Positions 24,834 through 27,162 of a DNA stretch of 27,162 bases are shown in pieces. The stretch's first letter is position 1, and each line of letters starts with the position of its first letter. Below the pieces are notes generated by a model. The model made no database searches. It had not been told where the DNA came from and saw only the letters and a program-made list of their open reading frames with translations. The DNA lies in assembly GCF_021648855.1 (NCBI RefSeq), contig NZ_JAKJHX010000071.1, positions 282 through 27,443 on the forward strand. The letters run 5' to 3'. The DNA comes from Tychonema litorale BBK16 (GTDB lineage: Bacteria; Cyanobacteriota; Cyanobacteriia; Cyanobacteriales; Microcoleaceae). Made by a program: the position numbers and the translations under genes.

Positions 24834-24941
24834 AAAAATCAGAATTTTAGATTAATGAATCTACTGTAGTCATTCTATTTGTGGCAGCAACTCCCTCAAA
24901 AGATATAAGTAGATTCCACGTTTATGAAGAACAGACGATCG

Positions 24942-24969
24942 AACCCAGACACCTCTGGGCATCTGGGTT
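24942..24969 (-). terminator. Candidate terminator after the OCP gene
   Basis: AACCCAGA (24942-24949) and TCTGGGTT (24962-24969) form an 8-pair stem with a 12-base loop, about 38 bases past the OCP stop on the minus strand. It is followed by only a moderately T-rich tract, so termination may be partial, which would let some read-through reach the CTDH gene. Confidence 0.55.
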
Positions 24970-25006
24970 TCTGTAGAGTCCTGTTGGAGGAACAGAATTG
25001 GAGTTT

Positions 25007-25969
25007 CTATTTGCGGATCAAGTTTAGCAATTCTTTGGGAGATGCTAATAAGTCGATCGCCACAAAGAAAATTTGACCTTGAGGATCAAGCAAGAAACGC
25101 CACGCAATGTTCATGCCTACATTCGAGCCAAACCAAGGAGTTTCGACAGTGCCAGTGACTTTAACTTGTCGGTAGCCGTCTTCTGCGGGTTCAGATATAC
25201 CTTGCTTAGGCATCATTTTGAGTCCGATGCACTCTTCCCGCATATAGTTAAGGATAGCTTCGCGACCCACAATCGGCTTTTGGAACGGCGGTTGCAGAGC
25301 ACCTTCTTCCGCAAACAAAGCCACAGCAGGAGTAAAGTCGAAGGCATTCATGTTGTCAATGTAGCTGAGCACAGTCTGCTCACTGATACCTTCAATCTGG
25401 GTTTTCACCCGCCCTTCAACTGCCGTGGGAGTGCTTTTAGGGGCTGAGCGTTTGCCGTACTCTTGGCTGAAATCAGGATCGTAGCCCATGTGGACTACAG
25501 TGTTACGAAGTACAGTAATTTGCTGACCGGGATCGAGTTTTTTCAGGGTTTCAAGGACTGTGGTGGCTTCGAGAGACATTTGATAGCCAGCGGGAATCGG
25601 AGCGACAAGGCCTTGCTTCATCAATTGTCCCAACTCGTACCAGAAACCAAGTTTGGTGTTGACGCGCAAAGATGTGTAGATGCGGCCGATGGTGGTATCA
25701 GCGTTGCTAGCCAAGTCGAACATGGTTTTGCTTTGAGCCTCTGGCGACATTTGCTTGATTTCGCCCAGGATGCCTTCGACAAGCGCCATGCTGGCTACTC
25801 CTGGGGCGGCAGCGGTAATAGTGATGCCCATTTCGGTGTAGGCATACCAAAGCAGTGCCAGTTGGTCTTCAACGCTGAGTTTGTAGAATGATTCCGTGGT
25901 AGCCGGAACAACGCTAGCAATCTCGGTGCTGGAGAAGATAGATTGAGCTGATTGAATACTAACTGCCAT
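25007..25969 (-). CDS. ocp: Orange carotenoid protein
   Basis: 320 residues, a two-domain blue-light-activated carotenoid protein that quenches phycobilisome excitation. The N-terminal all-helical domain has Y44 and W110, and R155 of the inter-domain salt bridge (ITVLRNTVVH). The C-terminal NTF2-like domain has Y203 and W290, equal to the keto-carotenoid ligands Y201 and W288 of Synechocystis (shift of 2 in the linker, about 165-195). Segments EDQLALLWYAYTEMG, KLGFWYELGQLM, APIPAGYQ, PWFGSNVGMNIAWRFLL and LLASPKELLNL are typical. Sequence such as SKTMFDLASNADTTIGRIY differs from canonical OCP1. No FRP (recovery) gene is beside it, so it may be a paralogous OCP class; I cannot assign it without a tree. 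Confidence 0.95.
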   Translation of the reverse strand: MAVSIQSAQSIFSSTEIASVVPATTESFYKLSVEDQLALLWYAYTEMGITITAAAPGVASMALVEGILGEIKQMSPEAQSKTMFDLASNADTTIGRIYTSLRVNTKLGFWYELGQLMKQGLVAPIPAGYQMSLEATTVLETLKKLDPGQQITVLRNTVVHMGYDPDFSQEYGKRSAPKSTPTAVEGRVKTQIEGISEQTVLSYIDNMNAFDFTPAVALFAEEGALQPPFQKPIVGREAILNYMREECIGLKMMPKQGISEPAEDGYRQVKVTGTVETPWFGSNVGMNIAWRFLLDPQGQIFFVAIDLLASPKELLNLIRK

Positions 25970-26173
25970 GTGTATGTTGCGAGATTCGCGCTTTTAGTGA
26001 GGTAATTGAGTTAGCGAACCTTAATCTCCCTTGCTTAAAATTATGTAACGTTTTTGACAAATTAGAGATCAAATTTTTAAATATAAAGATCCTGAAAGTA
26101 TGATGATTCTTGGGGCTAAATTGGTTGATATCACTAGACTAATTGCACAATTTATGATATATGAGTTTACTTT

Positions 26174-27109
26174 ATGAAAGTATCAATAAATAGCGATCGA
26201 ATTAAGCAAAAATCTCTAGAGTTGGGATTTCACAAGGTGGGGATAGCCTTGGTAGACGAGGGCACTGATGAGGAATCACAAAGGTTGCAGGCATGGTTGG
26301 ATAAAGGCTATCAAGGGGATATGGGATGGATGGCCAACCCCAAACGTCAGGATATTCGCGCTGCCATGCCAGAGGTGAAGTCCTTAATATGTGTCGCCAT
26401 CAACTACTATACGCCTCACCAACGCCCCGAAACTGCTGAATATGCCAAAATTTCTCGCTATGGCTGGGGACGGGATTATCATAAAATCCTGCACAAAAAA
26501 CTGAAGGTTTTGGCAGATTGGTTGCGATCGCAAGGTGAAGGAATTGAAGCACGGTATTATGCTGACACCGGGCCAATTCAGGATAAAGTTTGGGCGCAAC
26601 GGGCGGGAATTGGTTGGATTGCCAAAAATGGTAATGTAATTTCGCGGGAATACGGTTCTTGGGTATTTTTGGGTGAAGTTTTGACGAATTTGGAGTTAGT
26701 ACCAGATTCTGAGCATACCCAACATTGCGGTACTTGTACTCGCTGCATTGAGGCGTGTCCGACTGGGGCAATTACTGAGCCTTTTGTTGTAGATGCCGAT
26801 CGATGTATAGCGTATCATACGATCGAGAATCGAGCCGAAAAATTACCCGACGAAATTGCATCTAATTTAAAAGGTTGGGTAGCAGGTTGCGACATTTGTC
26901 AAGATGTTTGTCCTTGGAATCAGCGTTTTGCAAAACCAACAGACGTTATGGAGTTTGAGCCTTATCCTGAAAATATAGCGCCGACACTTACTGAATTAGC
27001 AGAAATTTCCGATGAAGAGTGGAACCGCAGATTTACGGCTTCGGCATTGCGGCGAATTAAACCCGGAATGCTGCGGCGAAATGCGAGGGCTAGTCAAATT
27101 AATAATTAG
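26174..27109 (+). CDS. queG: Epoxyqueuosine reductase
   Basis: 311 residues, a cobalamin- and Fe-S-dependent reductase that makes queuosine from epoxyqueuosine in tRNA (last step of the pathway). [20 protein letters not shown] contains the proposed general acid, D131. Two 4Fe-4S clusters: [16 protein letters not shown] (C185, C188, C191, C195) and [12 protein letters not shown] (C239, C242, C246) with C211 as a further ligand. The C-terminus lacks the HEAT-like extension found in longer homologues, which fits the short cyanobacterial form. The start ATG at 26174 lies before the normal N-terminus with no good alternative. Divergent from OCP. Confidence 0.96.
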   Translation: MKVSINSDRIKQKSLELGFHKVGIALVDEGTDEESQRLQAWLDKGYQGDMGWMANPKRQDIRAAMPEVKSLICVAINYYTPHQRPETAEYAKISRYGWGRDYHKILHKKLKVLADWLRSQGEGIEARYYADTGPIQDKVWAQRAGIGWIAKNGNVISREYGSWVFLGEVLTNLELVPDSEHTQHCGTCTRCIEACPTGAITEPFVVDADRCIAYHTIENRAEKLPDEIASNLKGWVAGCDICQDVCPWNQRFAKPTDVMEFEPYPENIAPTLTELAEISDEEWNRRFTASALRRIKPGMLRRNARASQINN

Positions 27110-27162
27110 TTGGGAATTGGGAATTGGGAATTGGGAATTGGGAATTGGGAATTGGGAATTGG
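27110..27162. repeat. Heptameric repeat (TTGGGAA)7+, running off the window
   Basis: Perfect TTGGGAA units from just after the queG stop to the end of the window. It is the cleanest copy of the family in the window and continues beyond it. Confidence 0.95.

Noticed and set aside
25970..26173. A fluorescence recovery protein (FRP) gene near OCP
   Set aside because: The 204 bases between OCP and queG have no suitable open frame, and the other side of OCP is the CTDH gene.

Overview
The window looks like chromosomal DNA of a filamentous cyanobacterium, probably of the Oscillatoria/Microcoleus/Phormidium type. The evidence is the dense scatter of the HIP1 octamer GCGATCGC, a photosynthetic-type ndhH, an orange carotenoid protein with a C-terminal-domain homologue, a PedR-like small LuxR regulator, dapL-type lysine synthesis, a Uma2-family protein, heptameric short tandem repeats (TTGGGAA and ATTTTAG types) and several dispersed palindromes. 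No rRNA, tRNA or CRISPR array was seen.

Layout. 1-1924 (minus) is the N-terminal 641 codons of a secreted filamentous-haemagglutinin-type protein that runs off the left edge in a Pro-rich repeat. 2234-3988 (minus) is a membrane-anchored DUF3352 protein; 4285-5373 (minus) is an unrecognised protein that may be a degenerate nuclease. 5566-6804 is dapL. 6990-10079 is a tight three-gene operon: a PD-(D/E)XK nuclease-like protein, an ABC/SMC-type ATPase and a Toprim-like protein. This is the best candidate here for an undescribed defence system. 10225-11205 (minus) is a PfkB sugar kinase, followed by a PedR-like regulator, a small conserved protein and hisS. 13816-17526 is an accessory stretch: a Uma2 protein, an orphan C5 DNA methyltransferase, the stub of an AAA ATPase gene broken just inside its Walker A, dispersed repeats including a MITE-like element, two small genes and an unrecognised 215-aa protein.

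17553-20786 (minus) holds a MidA/NDUFAF7-like methyltransferase, two antitoxin-like genes without visible toxins and ndhH. 20845-21747 is rsmH. 21860-24092 is a signalling pair: a REC-GAF-PP2C phosphatase (RsbU type) followed by an RsbW-type anti-sigma-factor kinase. 24405-25969 (minus) holds a C-terminal-domain homologue of OCP and OCP itself, a carotenoid photoprotection pair. 26174-27109 is queG, and the window ends in a TTGGGAA repeat.

How the genes work together. Housekeeping functions (lysine synthesis, histidyl-tRNA charging, 16S rRNA methylation, queuosine, NDH-1) alternate with photosynthesis-related control (PedR-like regulator, OCP/CTDH) and with accessory DNA-targeting or signalling modules. 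Dispersed repeats sit in most of the gaps and have altered gene ends: the 3' end of hisS lies in a repeat, and a TTGGGAA array falsely lengthens the open frame of the DUF3352 gene.
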